Source: Streptomyces sp. NBC_00370
GTDB taxonomy: Bacteria; Actinomycetota; Actinomycetes; Streptomycetales; Streptomycetaceae
NCBI RefSeq assembly: GCF_036084755.1
Contig: NZ_CP107968.1
Coordinates: 6,952,001 to 7,016,000, forward strand
Direction of reading: 5' to 3'
DNA: 64,000 nt
The first letter of the stretch is position 1. Every line of letters begins with the position of its first letter. The notes under the pieces were generated by a model. The model had not been told where the DNA came from, did not search any database, and saw only the letters and a list, made by a program, of their open reading frames with translations. This document shows, piece after piece, positions 1 through 8,316 of the stretch. Position numbers and translations under genes: made by a program.

Positions 1-1013
1 CCGCCGTTGACACGCCCGCTCGCCGCCTGGGTCGCCGCAGCGAGGACGAGTCCGGCGTCGCCGACGATGCCGAGGTCGACGTCGCGGTTCTTGCCGACCG
101 TGCGGTAGTCGAGGTCGATCTGGACGACGGTCGCGTCCGGCGAGAGCCGCTTGCCGTAGCCCATCCGGAAGTCGAAGGGCGTGCCGACGATGATGATGAG
201 GTCGGCGTTGGAGAAGGCGTAGCGGCGCGAGAGCTGGAAGTGGTGCGGGTCGCCGGGGGGCAGGGTGCCGCGCCCGGCGCCGTTCATGTACGCGGGCACG
301 TTGAGCGTCCGCACCAGGTCGATCGCGGAGTCCGTGGCCCGGGTCGTCCAGACCTGGCTGCCGAGCAGGATCGCCGGCTTCTCGGCGTGCACGAGCAGAT
401 CGGCCAGCTTCTCGATCGCCGCCGGGTCGCCGGGGGAGCGGGTCGACGCGCGGTAGCCGCCGGCCTGCGGGATCCGGGCGCTGGACAGCGGCACCTTGGC
501 GTCCAGCACGTCGCGCGGTATCTCCAGGAACGACGGCCCGGGCGCGCCGTTGTAGCACTCGCGGAAGGCCATCGAGACCATGTCGGCCGCCCGCGCCGTG
601 CCGGGCACGGTCGCGGCGAACTTGGTGATCGGGGTCATCATGTCGACGTGCGGCAGGTCCTGGAGCGAGCCCATCTTGTGCTGGCTCAGGGCCCCTTGGC
701 CGCCGATGAGCAGCATCGGTGACTCGGCGCGGAACGCGTTGGCGACGCCGGTGACGGCGTCCGTCGTCCCCGGACCCGCCGTGACGACGGCGCAGCCGGG
801 CTTGCCGGTGATCCGCGCGTAGCCGTCGGCCGCGTGGGCGGCCACCTGTTCGTGCCGTACGTCGACGACTTCGATGCCCTCGTCGACGCAGCCGTCGTAG
901 ATGTCGATGATGTGTCCGCCGCAGAGGGTGTAGATGACCTCGACACCCTCCGCCTTCAGCGCCTTGGCGACCAGATGACCACCGGAGATGAGTTCCTGGC
1001 TGTCGTCGGGCAT
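1..1013 (-). CDS. Thiamine-diphosphate enzyme, IlvG / 2-hydroxyacyl-CoA lyase type (3' end beyond window)
   Basis: About 337 N-terminal residues of a ThDP-dependent enzyme of the acetolactate synthase / oxalyl-CoA decarboxylase / 2-hydroxyacyl-CoA lyase superfamily. The start ATG at 1013 follows a purine-rich GAAGGGACAGG. Seen in the sequence: the glutamate motif RHEQVAAHAADGYAR that activates the cofactor, the TAGPGTTDAVTGVANA loop, SPMLLIGG, and the beginning of the central domain (IGTPFDFRMGYGKRL). The 'GGHIIDIYDGC' stretch recalls mycobacterial IlvG and lyase-type members more than biosynthetic IlvB. The C-terminal ThDP-binding half (GDG...N motif) lies outside the window, so lyase, decarboxylase and synthase cannot be separated. 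It is divergent from the sucCD-like pair with a shared control region. Inference: it acts on an acyl-CoA made by that ligase. Confidence 0.82.
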   Translation of the reverse strand, partial: MPDDSQELISGGHLVAKALKAEGVEVIYTLCGGHIIDIYDGCVDEGIEVVDVRHEQVAAHAADGYARITGKPGCAVVTAGPGTTDAVTGVANAFRAESPMLLIGGQGALSQHKMGSLQDLPHVDMMTPITKFAATVPGTARAADMVSMAFRECYNGAPGPSFLEIPRDVLDAKVPLSSARIPQAGGYRASTRSPGDPAAIEKLADLLVHAEKPAILLGSQVWTTRATDSAIDLVRTLNVPAYMNGAGRGTLPPGDPHHFQLSRRYAFSNADLIIIVGTPFDFRMGYGKRLSPDATVVQIDLDYRTVGKNRDVDLGIVGDAGLVLAAATQAASGRVNG

Positions 1014-1062
1014 GAGCGAGACCTGTCCCTTCGTAGGTGAGCGCCAATGCGCTCCCGGTATA

Positions 1063-1088
1063 TTGTCTACAGTCTACGAATACTGTAT
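1063..1088. promoter_or_regulatory. Operator-like repeats in the divergent control region
   Basis: The 146-bp gap between the ThDP enzyme and the sucC-like gene holds an AT-rich patch. In it are TACAGT (1068-1073) and ACTGTA (1082-1087), a perfect 6-bp inverted repeat with an 8-bp spacer. GTCTAC is directly repeated at 1065 and 1072. TTGTCTACAG at 1063-1072 resembles GntR/FadR-family half-site pairs (TNGT..ACNA). No regulator gene for it is visible nearby; its role is inferred from position. Confidence 0.4.
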
Positions 1089-1159
1089 GAAGCTTGTTAT
1101 CCCGCATCTGGCGGACGGTGTCCAGGGGGCGTGCGGCACTTATCTCAAAAGGGAGCGGC

Positions 1160-2293
1160 ATGGATCTGTACGAACATGAAGCAAGGGAACTCTTCGCGGA
1201 CCACGGCATCCCGGTACCGGGAGCCGAGGTGGTGACGGCCGCCAGCGACGCCCGTGACGCCGCCGAACGGCTCGGCGGCCGGGTCGTCGTCAAGGCCCAG
1301 GTGAAGACCGGCGGCCGGGGCAAGGCGGGCGGGGTGAAGCTCGCCGCCGACCCGGCGGCGGCCGAACTCACCGCACGTCAGATCCTCGGGATGGACATCA
1401 AGGGCCACACGGTCCGCACGGTGATGCTCGCGCAACCCGTGGACATCGAGGCCGAGTTCTACGTCAGCTACGTCCTCGACCGGGCGGCGGGGACCTTCCT
1501 CGCCATCGCGTCGGCCGAGGGCGGCATGGAGATCGAGGAGGTCGCTGCCGGCCGGCCCGACGCGGTGGCCCGGATCCCTGTCGACCCGGCCGTCGGCGTC
1601 ACCGCCACCAAGGCCGCCGAGATCGCATCGGCCGCCGGACTGCCGGCCAACACCGCGCCCGTCCTCCAGGCGCTCTGGCAGGTGCTGATCCGCGAGGACG
1701 CCCTGCTGGTCGAGGTCAACCCGCTGGTGCGCACCACCGAAGGACGGATCCTCGCCATCGACGGCAAGGTCACCCTCGACGACAACGCCCGCTTCCGGCA
1801 GGCACGTTGGGGCGAGGCCGAACCCGACCCCGGCGCCGATCCGCTGGAGGCGGAGGCGGCGGCGAAGGGCCTCAACTACGTGAAGCTCGACGGCGAGGTC
1901 GGCATCATCGGCAACGGCGCCGGACTGGTCATGTCCACCCTCGACGTGGTCGCCGGATGCGGCGCGCGGCCCGCCAACTTCCTCGACATCGGCGGCGGCG
2001 CGTCGGCGCAGGTGATGGCCGACGGGCTCTCCGTCATCCTCTCCGACCCGGCCGTCAGATCCGTCTTCGTCAACGTCTTCGGCGGGATCACCGCCTGCGA
2101 CGCCGTCGCGAGCGGCATCGTCCAGGCCCTGGAGTCGGTGCGGCTGACCAAACCCCTCGTCGTACGGCTCGACGGCAACAACGCCGCCCGTGGCCGGGCG
2201 ATCCTCCAGGAGCGCGCGCACCCCCTCGTCCAGCAGGCCACCACGATGGACGGCGCCGCCCGACAGGCCGCCGACCTGGCGAACGCCCGATAA
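1160..2293 (+). CDS. sucC: SucC-like ADP-forming acyl-CoA ligase, beta subunit
   Basis: 377 residues, close to the usual 380-390 for succinyl-CoA synthetase beta. ATG 1160 follows AAAAGGGAGCGGC; the frame is open further upstream but the family starts at MDLYEHEARELF. The N-terminal ATP-grasp domain shows VVVKAQVKTGGRGKAGGVK (nucleotide lysine and glycine loop). The C-terminal ligase-CoA domain carries NVFGGITACDAVASGIV, where the swinging phosphohistidine from the alpha subunit docks. The reaction would be acid + CoA + NTP to acyl-CoA + NDP + Pi. Eleven bases separate it from the alpha-subunit gene. The setting beside a ThDP enzyme and an aldehyde dehydrogenase, rather than citric-acid-cycle genes, suggests a specialised paralogue whose acid substrate is unknown. 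Confidence 0.88.
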   Translation: MDLYEHEARELFADHGIPVPGAEVVTAASDARDAAERLGGRVVVKAQVKTGGRGKAGGVKLAADPAAAELTARQILGMDIKGHTVRTVMLAQPVDIEAEFYVSYVLDRAAGTFLAIASAEGGMEIEEVAAGRPDAVARIPVDPAVGVTATKAAEIASAAGLPANTAPVLQALWQVLIREDALLVEVNPLVRTTEGRILAIDGKVTLDDNARFRQARWGEAEPDPGADPLEAEAAAKGLNYVKLDGEVGIIGNGAGLVMSTLDVVAGCGARPANFLDIGGGASAQVMADGLSVILSDPAVRSVFVNVFGGITACDAVASGIVQALESVRLTKPLVVRLDGNNAARGRAILQERAHPLVQQATTMDGAARQAADLANAR

Positions 2294-2304
2294 GGAGAGA
2301 CACC

Positions 2305-3192
2305 ATGGCCATCTTCCTGACCAAGGAGAGCAAGGTCCTCGTCCAGGGCATGACGGGCGCCGAGGGCATGAAGCACACCCGCCGCATGCTCGCGGCCGGC
2401 ACCGACGTGGTCGGCGGCGTCAACCCGCGCAAGGCGGGCCGCAGCGTCGACTTCGACGGCAGGGCCGTGCCCGTCTTCGGCTCGGTCGCCGAGGGCATCG
2501 AGGCGACGGACGCCGACGTCACCGTCCTGTTCGTACCGCCGCCCTTCGCCAAGGCCGCCGTCGTCGAGGCGGTCGACGCGGGCATCGCGCTCGCCGTCGT
2601 CATCACCGAAGGCATCCCCGTCCACGACGCGGTCGCCTTCCACGCCTACGCCAGGAACCACCACACCCGCGTCATCGGCCCCAACTGCCCGGGACTCATC
2701 AGCCCGGGCCAGTCCAACGCCGGGATCATTCCGGCGGACATCGCGGCCAAGCCCGGTAGGATCGGCCTCGTTTCCAAGTCCGGCACCCTCACCTACCAAC
2801 TCATGTACGAGCTGCGGGAGATCGGCTTCTCCTCGGCGGTCGGCATCGGTGGTGACCCCGTCGTGGGCACCACCCACATCGACTGCCTCGCGGCCTTCGA
2901 GAGCGACCCCGACACCGAACTCATCGTGCTGATAGGCGAGATAGGCGGGGACGCCGAAGAGCGCGCCGCCGCCTACATCGCCGAGCGTGTCAGCAAACCG
3001 GTCGTCGGGTACATCGCCGGATTCACCGCGCCCGAGGGCCGGACGATGGGGCATGCGGGCGCCATCGTCTCCGGATCCTCAGGCACGGCCGACGCCAAGA
3101 AGCGGGCGCTGGAAGCCGTCGGCGTACGGGTCGGCTCCACACCGTCGGAGACCGCCCGACTGGTCCTGGACCAACTGGCGGCGCGCACCTAG
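2305..3192 (+). CDS. sucD: SucD-like ADP-forming acyl-CoA ligase, alpha subunit
   Basis: 295 residues, normal for the alpha subunit, starting at ATG 2305 after AAGGAGAG. The CoA-binding Rossmann domain begins with a variant loop, GMTGAEGMKHTRRM, followed by GGVNPRKAG. NCPGLISPGQ, SKSGTLTYQLMYEL and IGGDPVVGTTHIDCL are typical family blocks. The active-site phosphohistidine lies in GHAGAIVSGSSGTADAKK near residue 250. It forms the heterodimer with the upstream beta subunit and is translationally close to it. The CoA-loop 'AEGM' in place of the common 'QGTF' hints at a divergent substrate class; this is inference. Confidence 0.88.
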   Translation: MAIFLTKESKVLVQGMTGAEGMKHTRRMLAAGTDVVGGVNPRKAGRSVDFDGRAVPVFGSVAEGIEATDADVTVLFVPPPFAKAAVVEAVDAGIALAVVITEGIPVHDAVAFHAYARNHHTRVIGPNCPGLISPGQSNAGIIPADIAAKPGRIGLVSKSGTLTYQLMYELREIGFSSAVGIGGDPVVGTTHIDCLAAFESDPDTELIVLIGEIGGDAEERAAAYIAERVSKPVVGYIAGFTAPEGRTMGHAGAIVSGSSGTADAKKRALEAVGVRVGSTPSETARLVLDQLAART

Positions 3193-3195
3193 GCG

Positions 3196-3260
3196 CTGTC
3201 GTTCGGATCTTGCCGGGCTCGCGGGGTCTGGTGCCTCGTCCGGCCTGATCCGAACGACAG
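3196..3260. terminator. 14-bp perfect inverted repeat behind sucD
   Basis: CTGTCGTTCGGATC at 3196-3209 is matched exactly by GATCCGAACGACAG at 3247-3260 with a 37-bp spacer, starting 3 bp after the sucD stop. It could end transcription between sucD and the dehydrogenase. The long loop and sharply defined ends also fit the fused terminal repeats of a lost small insertion element or MITE. Confidence 0.45.
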
Positions 3261-3337
3261 GTCCGCACCGCACACGTCACACCGGCCGACACCTGCCGGG
3301 CCACGCACCTCCCGCCCAGTCCGAGCGGAGACCCTCA

Positions 3338-4909
3338 ATGGCACCCACCCTCCTGTCGACCCCGACCTCCACCCCGGCCCTCGCGGTCAAACCAGGCACG
3401 TCCTGGTCCGACGCGTGGCAGCGCTGCCTCGCCGTCGCCCCCGAAGCGTTCGACGACGACCGCGTACGCAACCTGTGGGCGGCGACCTGGCAGCGCGAAG
3501 GCCGCGCCCTGCCCGCGACCAGCCCCGTCGACGGCAGTCCCATCGCGGGACCGCCCCGGATCGACGCGCCCACCGCCCAGCAGGCGGTGCGCGCCGGTCT
3601 TGACCAGCACCGTGCCTGGCGGCACGTCCCGCTGCCGGAGCGCACGGCGCGCGTCGCCGCCACCCTCGACGCGCTCACCGAACACCGCGAACTGCTCGCC
3701 CTGCTCCTCGTCTGGGAGATCGGCAAGCCGTGGCGGCTCGCCCAGGCCGACGTCGACCGTGCGATCGACGGCGTCCGCTGGTACGTCGAGGGGATCGACC
3801 CGATGCTGGCGGGCCGCGTTCCACTCGCCGGGCCCGTCTCCAACATCGCCAGCTGGAACTACCCGATGTCCGTGCTCGTCCACGCCATGCTCGTCCAGGC
3901 GCTGGCCGGCAACGCGGTCATCGCCAAAGCCCCGACCGACGGCGGAGTGGCCTGTCTGACCCTGGCCTGTGCGCTCGCCGTCCGCGAAGGGCTGCCGGTC
4001 ACCCTGGTCAGCGGCAGCGGCAGGGAACTGTCCGAACCGCTCGTGGCCGCACCGGAGATCGGCTGTGTCTCCTTCGTCGGCGGCCGGGACACCGGCGCCG
4101 GCATCGCCACCGCCGTCGCCGACCTCGGCAAGCGCCATGTCCTCGAACAGGAAGGACTCAACACCTGGGGAATCTGGGACTTCACCGACTGGCCGGCGCT
4201 GACCGCCGTCGTCCCCAAGCTCTTCGACTACGGCAAACAGCGCTGCACCGCGTACCCGCGCTTCGTCGTGCAGCGCTCGCTGTTCCCCGACTTCCTCGCC
4301 GCCTACCTGCCGGCCGTACGCGACGTACGCCTCGGCCACCCGCTCGCCGTCGAACACCCCGACGACCCCCTGCCGGAACTGGACTTCGGCCCGCTCATCA
4401 ACGCGGCCAAGGCCAGGGAACTCGGCGACCAGGTCGCCGACGCCGTCGACCGCGGCGCCGTACCCCTGCACCGGGGGACGCTGTCGGCGGGCCGCTTCCT
4501 GCCGGGCCAGGACACCAGCGCCTATCTGGCCCCGGTCACCCTGCTCGCACCGCCCCCTTCGTCGCCGCTGCACCACGCGGAACCCTTCGGCCCGGTCGAC
4601 ACCATCGTCCTGGTCGACACGGAGGCGGAGCTGCTGGCCGCGATGAACGCGTCGAACGGCGCGCTCGTGGCCACCCTGTCCACCGACGACCCGGCGGTCT
4701 ACGCCCGGCTGGCACCCCAGATCCGGGCGTTCAAGGTCGGCCACGGCAAACCCCGCTCACGCGGTGACCGCGAAGAACTCTTCGGCGGCTTCGGCCACTC
4801 CTGGCGCGGCGCCTTCGTCGGCGGCGACCTGCTCGTACGGGCGGTGACGGACGGCCCGGACAACGGCCGGCCGCCGGGCAACTTCCCGGACTATCACCAG
4901 ATGCCCTGA
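3338..4909 (+). CDS. NAD(P)-dependent aldehyde dehydrogenase family protein
   Basis: 523 residues, within the family's 480-530 range, from ATG 3338 after GAGCGGAGACC. Family features: SNIASWNYPMSVLVHAM (oxyanion Asn about residue 174), GNAVIAKAPTDGG, VSFVGGRDTGAGIA, general-base Glu270 in LEQEGLNTW, and nucleophile Cys303 in DYGKQRCTAYPR. The ELGG and GQ.C surroundings are divergent, so it is not a standard betaine- or acetaldehyde-type enzyme. It may oxidise the aldehyde released or formed by the neighbouring ThDP enzyme, or act as a CoA-acylating dehydrogenase with the SucCD-like ligase. The C terminus (GDREELFGGFGHSWRGAF) keeps the oligomerisation-tail pattern. The 16-bp terminator downstream closes the unit. 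Confidence 0.85.
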   Translation: MAPTLLSTPTSTPALAVKPGTSWSDAWQRCLAVAPEAFDDDRVRNLWAATWQREGRALPATSPVDGSPIAGPPRIDAPTAQQAVRAGLDQHRAWRHVPLPERTARVAATLDALTEHRELLALLLVWEIGKPWRLAQADVDRAIDGVRWYVEGIDPMLAGRVPLAGPVSNIASWNYPMSVLVHAMLVQALAGNAVIAKAPTDGGVACLTLACALAVREGLPVTLVSGSGRELSEPLVAAPEIGCVSFVGGRDTGAGIATAVADLGKRHVLEQEGLNTWGIWDFTDWPALTAVVPKLFDYGKQRCTAYPRFVVQRSLFPDFLAAYLPAVRDVRLGHPLAVEHPDDPLPELDFGPLINAAKARELGDQVADAVDRGAVPLHRGTLSAGRFLPGQDTSAYLAPVTLLAPPPSSPLHHAEPFGPVDTIVLVDTEAELLAAMNASNGALVATLSTDDPAVYARLAPQIRAFKVGHGKPRSRGDREELFGGFGHSWRGAFVGGDLLVRAVTDGPDNGRPPGNFPDYHQMP

Positions 4910-4925
4910 CCGCCACGGGACATCG

Positions 4926-4967
4926 GGCACCGGGCGCTCCGGCACACTCGGCGGAGCGCCCGGTGCC
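4926..4967. terminator. Strong hairpin terminator after the aldehyde dehydrogenase
   Basis: A perfect 16-bp stem (4926-4941 with 4952-4967, GGCACCGGGCGCTCCG) has a 10-nt loop and begins 16 bp after the stop codon. It has no long T tract, as is common in Streptomyces. It separates the acyl-CoA cluster from the tRNA gene. Confidence 0.75.
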
Positions 4968-5062
4968 ACTCCTGACCACCGGATATACGGGTGAGACCGG
5001 CCACGATCCCCTGGTATCGTTGGTCACGTCGCCGCAGCGGAAACGCTCCGGTTCGACCACTC

Positions 5063-5150
5063 GTCCGGGTGGCGGAATGGCAGACGCGCTAGCTTGAGGT
5101 GCTAGTGCCCTTTATCGGGCGTGGGGGTTCAAGTCCCCCCTCGGACACCA
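5063..5150 (+). tRNA. tRNA-Leu (anticodon GAG)
   Basis: 88 nt including an encoded CCA (5148-5150). The acceptor arm is GTCCGGG paired with CTCGGAC (one G-T). D-arm region GGCGGAATGGCAGACGC. The anticodon stem CTAGC/GCTAG encloses the loop TTGAGGT, giving anticodon GAG, which reads CUC leucine. The long variable arm (GTGCCCTTTATCGGGCGT) marks a class II tRNA such as leucine. The T arm is GGGGGTTCAAGTCCCCC. tRNA-Leu 3' ends are common integration sites, and the integrase-like and transposase-like genes lie just downstream; no second copy of the 3' end was recognised in the window. Confidence 0.97.
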
Positions 5151-5190
5151 TGGGGACGTTCACGAGACCGTCCCAATACGTTCACGAATT

Positions 5191-5217
5191 ACCGGTGGAG
5201 TCATGTGACTCACCGGT
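5191..5217. terminator. Hairpin downstream of tRNA-Leu
   Basis: ACCGGTGGAGTCA pairs with TGACTCACCGGT (one bulged G) and is followed by ATTTCGTCGTT. Its position 40 bp past the CCA end fits a tRNA transcription terminator. Confidence 0.6.
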
Positions 5218-5307
5218 ATTTCGTCGTTCCTGGGGCCTTCAGGTCATGTGATCGGCTGAGTAAGGGGTTGGTGCGGTGGCGACCCGGGTGCTGCACCTCC
5301 CACCTGC

Positions 5308-5366
5308 GAAAACAGGACATGCCTGTGTGACGGCTGATGGCCGTCACACAGGCATGTGTCGTTTTC
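5308..5366. terminator. 27-bp near-perfect inverted repeat
   Basis: Arms 5308-5334 and 5340-5366 match at 24 of 27 positions around a 5-nt loop, and are flanked by GAAAAC/GTTTTC. It sits 27 bp beyond the stop of the minus-strand transposase-like gene and would act in both directions. It could also mark the left end of the mobile module. Confidence 0.6.
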
Positions 5367-5392
5367 AGGGGCTGGAGAACCGCAGGGATGCG

Positions 5393-7294
5393 TCACTCAC
5401 GTGGCGGAGGCTCGAGCGGCTCGGTCGGAAGCGATTGCACTTCGAGCGGGTCGGAGGGTCGGCCGGCGTCGTCGGTTGCGGGGCCGTGCGTGCTGGTTTT
5501 GCGGGGCCGAATGCCCTGGTCGCGGCGGAATCGTTTGATAGCCCTGAGGTTCGCCACGAAGATGATCACGGCGTTGAGCAGCGTCTGCGCGACGCGTCCG
5601 TGCGGCAGGCGAAACTGGGGGTTGTCGATGCTGTCGAGGGCGGACTTCTTGAGGTTTCCGTTGCCGCCCTCGTTCTGACTGCGCAGTCCAGACCAGGCTT
5701 CCTGCCACCGAGCGGTGAACAGCGGGTATTTCTGCCGCCACTTGGCCAGCACCTTGCCTGGGACGGTGATGCTCTTCCCTGCGCAGATGTCGGGGTAGTT
5801 GCTGATGTCCCGCTTGGGCTTAGGGACCGTGGGCAGAGCGGCTGCCGTGCGGATGGTAGGGGCGTCGAGGTCAACGATGGCAGAAGGGCGCGGTTGGGGG
5901 CGGCGGTAGCACGTGACCGTGGCATGTGGTCCGAGGGCCGGGCACTGTCGGCGTTGGTCGCCCGCGAGCCCGTATTCTTTGACCTTGGTTTGATAATCCC
6001 GTCGGGAATAGATCAGATTGAGTGCGTGGGCGCGCTCCTCGTCCGTGCGGCTCTTGATGTAAGTCGTGCCTGCGGTGACGAGCGGGGCGGGCATCAACGG
6101 GCAGTAGAACTCGCCGCCGACCAGCTGCATACCGCGGAAGTCTCCTTGCCGGTCGACTTTGTCGTCGTTATTGTGCTTCACCGCGTTGAGGCCGAGTTTG
6201 AGCAGCTGCAGATGCAGGTTGCGAGGCTTGGCCTGGGAGATGCCCCGATCGGCGCAGAAGAGGTTGTTGATCATGCCTCGCTCGAAGGCCGGTTGGATAG
6301 CGCGGAGCGCGGCTGGGCCGGGTTCGGTGCCCGGAGTGTGGAGGATCATGCCGAGACAGACTGCCGGGTAAGCGCCAGCGAGGTCGCCGTGGCCGTGGCC
6401 GGGAAACGCGGCCACCATGGCGTAGCGGAACTCCCTCTTCTCCGACACCTTGGTCTCCTGCTGCGCGGGTTTGGTCTCACGAGTTGCCGGTTTGTTGGCT
6501 GCGCCGCGTCGGGTGCCGGTGTTGGTGGGGATCGCTGCTCCGGCAGGATGAACCGGTGGCTTCTGCGTTCCTCCTTTTACGTACATCCCGGCGGTGATCT
6601 CAAGCGAGGCCCGGTCTCTGCGGTAGTCCGGCGCTTTGCCCCAGACCGGAACCGGCGTGTCGTCGACCGCGATGTGACCGGGCCAGCGAGTGAAATCGCC
6701 GCTGTGGTACGAGGCCATGACCGGGGCGAGAATCAGGTCCTGGGCGATGGCTTCCAAGTTACGCACGGTGTTTTCGTTGGCGCGGGCGTTCCACTTCCGC
6801 CGGATCTTCTTGGCCTCGCTGAGGGGCAATCGCTTGCGGCGGTCGTGCGGTGCCGGGTCGAGGCGCTTGGTCATCGACGCCCAGGACCGGTAGACCCGTT
6901 TAGACATTGCGTACTGCTGGTGCGCGATGCGGTCGACCTCCTCTCTGGTGGCGTCCTCAGGGATGCCCAGGTCGATATCGGGAACATCGAGCAGGTCCTT
7001 GGCCCCGGGGGACAGCGCGAAGAAGAGCGTCTCCCAGGCGTCGTCGATGTTCGCGCTCTTGCCCATGTACTGGGACAGGATCAGGCCGATCAATACCGTC
7101 CGGAAGGGGATGCCCTTCGGCCCCGGCTTGTGGTCGTCGGAGGGGAGGCGCTCCAGTGCGCCGCTGTGCCGCACAAGGTCGAAAACCTCGTTCACCACGC
7201 GATCGTTGAGAGTACGGCCGGGAGCTTGCGGTGCGGGGCGTAAGGCGAGACCGGTACGCCGGCAGGGTTTTTTCTCTGGGTTCTTCCTGCTCAT
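5393..7294 (-). CDS. DDE transposase-like protein
   Basis: 633 residues. The arrangement of acidic residues follows RNase H-fold (DDE) transposases. The first Asp is in HIAVDDTPVPVWG (211/212), the second in LFCADRGIS (349), and the Glu in LRSQNEGGNGNLKKS (542), which matches the 'E..N..LK' block of IS1182/IS1634-like enzymes. A proline/threonine-rich insert (about 250-285) separates the first two. The N-terminal part (KGIPFRTVLIGLILSQY) looks like the usual DNA-binding half. The ATG at 7294 overlaps the stop of the integrase-like gene by 4 bp, so the two are probably translated together. No terminal repeats or target duplication were recognised around it. It may be a domesticated enzyme or part of a composite element; the exact IS family is not assigned. 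Confidence 0.65.
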   Translation of the reverse strand: MSRKNPEKKPCRRTGLALRPAPQAPGRTLNDRVVNEVFDLVRHSGALERLPSDDHKPGPKGIPFRTVLIGLILSQYMGKSANIDDAWETLFFALSPGAKDLLDVPDIDLGIPEDATREEVDRIAHQQYAMSKRVYRSWASMTKRLDPAPHDRRKRLPLSEAKKIRRKWNARANENTVRNLEAIAQDLILAPVMASYHSGDFTRWPGHIAVDDTPVPVWGKAPDYRRDRASLEITAGMYVKGGTQKPPVHPAGAAIPTNTGTRRGAANKPATRETKPAQQETKVSEKREFRYAMVAAFPGHGHGDLAGAYPAVCLGMILHTPGTEPGPAALRAIQPAFERGMINNLFCADRGISQAKPRNLHLQLLKLGLNAVKHNNDDKVDRQGDFRGMQLVGGEFYCPLMPAPLVTAGTTYIKSRTDEERAHALNLIYSRRDYQTKVKEYGLAGDQRRQCPALGPHATVTCYRRPQPRPSAIVDLDAPTIRTAAALPTVPKPKRDISNYPDICAGKSITVPGKVLAKWRQKYPLFTARWQEAWSGLRSQNEGGNGNLKKSALDSIDNPQFRLPHGRVAQTLLNAVIIFVANLRAIKRFRRDQGIRPRKTSTHGPATDDAGRPSDPLEVQSLPTEPLEPPPRE

Positions 7295-8226
7295 GCCGCC
7301 GCTCCCCGCAACAGATCAAATGCTTCCGCTTCGGGCACGTCGTGGAGGAAGACGAGGTAGCGCGAGAGGCTGTGCAATGTCGCGAGGCCCGACGCCCTGA
7401 GGATCACCTGCAGTGGAATGCCCGCATTGAGCAGATCTGCGAGCCACGTAGTGCGCAACCGCTGGGCCTGCAGCACCGCACCATCACAACGGCCGATGAT
7501 TCGCGGGTGCTTGGCGAGCCAGTCCGATGCGATGTGCTTGCTGGTCCGGTCCTGCCAGTCCGGTCGGAAGGCGTACGTGTCTGCGGGGATATCTGCGGCT
7601 TTTGCCAGCAGCAGTTCCTCGTAGGCGTAGCGGCACACGACGGTGCGCGGCCTGCGCCCGTGAACCTTGACCAGCGCCCGTCCGGTTGGGCCAGCGTGGA
7701 TGTCCCGCCCCTGAACGTGCACAAGGTCCTCGACGGCGAGACCGCACCCAATGCCGAGACAGAAGAGCAGACAAGCGTTGCGCCGCTGAGCCGGGGTGGG
7801 CAGGCTCTGCGCCCAGATCAACCAGTGGGCGACTTCCGTCGGCGGGTAGGGAGCCACCGGGGTCGCGGCAGCCTTCAACCGGATCGGCGGATGCTGTCCG
7901 AGTTGATCCAGCAGGAACGCTTCGGAAACCCGGCGCAGCTGACTGCTGCAGCTCCGCTGGCTGTTGGCCGCCGTGCCGCGGCAGCCGATGAGGATGAACC
8001 GTTCAACGGTGCTCTGGTCAAGGATCACCGAGGGTTCCAGTGGGAGGCCCTGGGTCTCAACCCAGGCGACCAGTCGCGCGAGGCGCGTCATGATCGCATC
8101 CGGGCCGTAAGGGCCGGCTGCAACGGCCAGGAAACCCAGAGAGCGAACGACCGGCGCGATGCGGCCCCACTGGGTAGGCGGCACCGTCTCCGGCCTTGGC
8201 GAGTACGCCAACAGACGATTCGACAC
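7291..8226 (-). CDS. Degenerate tyrosine-recombinase-like protein
   Basis: 311 residues from GTG 8226, chosen because GGAGG lies 6 bp upstream and because a longer frame would run into the divergent HTH gene. The C-terminal half follows the phage-integrase fold. LGIGCGLAVEDLVHVQGRDI corresponds to the first catalytic block but has Ala where Arg is expected. A basic hairpin follows (VKVHGRRPRTVVC), then QRLRTTWLADLLNAGIPLQ (Arg258), 'ASGLATLHSLSRYL' and Tyr290. His of the HxxR box and His of the LGH box are replaced. It may have lost strand-exchange activity or may be an accessory of the overlapping transposase-like protein. Position next to tRNA-Leu fits a mobile-element origin. Confidence 0.55.
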   Translation of the reverse strand: MSNRLLAYSPRPETVPPTQWGRIAPVVRSLGFLAVAAGPYGPDAIMTRLARLVAWVETQGLPLEPSVILDQSTVERFILIGCRGTAANSQRSCSSQLRRVSEAFLLDQLGQHPPIRLKAAATPVAPYPPTEVAHWLIWAQSLPTPAQRRNACLLFCLGIGCGLAVEDLVHVQGRDIHAGPTGRALVKVHGRRPRTVVCRYAYEELLLAKAADIPADTYAFRPDWQDRTSKHIASDWLAKHPRIIGRCDGAVLQAQRLRTTWLADLLNAGIPLQVILRASGLATLHSLSRYLVFLHDVPEAEAFDLLRGAAA

Positions 8227-8316
8227 AGCGACCTCCAGGCGCAGGGTCCATGACGTATGGCCGGTTAACCGGTCACTGGTGTCAGTGTCGATCACAATCT
8301 GAAGGAACGCATCTTT

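Noticed and set aside
3335..4744. A 469-residue minus-strand open frame opposite the aldehyde dehydrogenase
   Set aside because: Same codon-bias shadow; the plus strand carries complete aldehyde dehydrogenase motifs.
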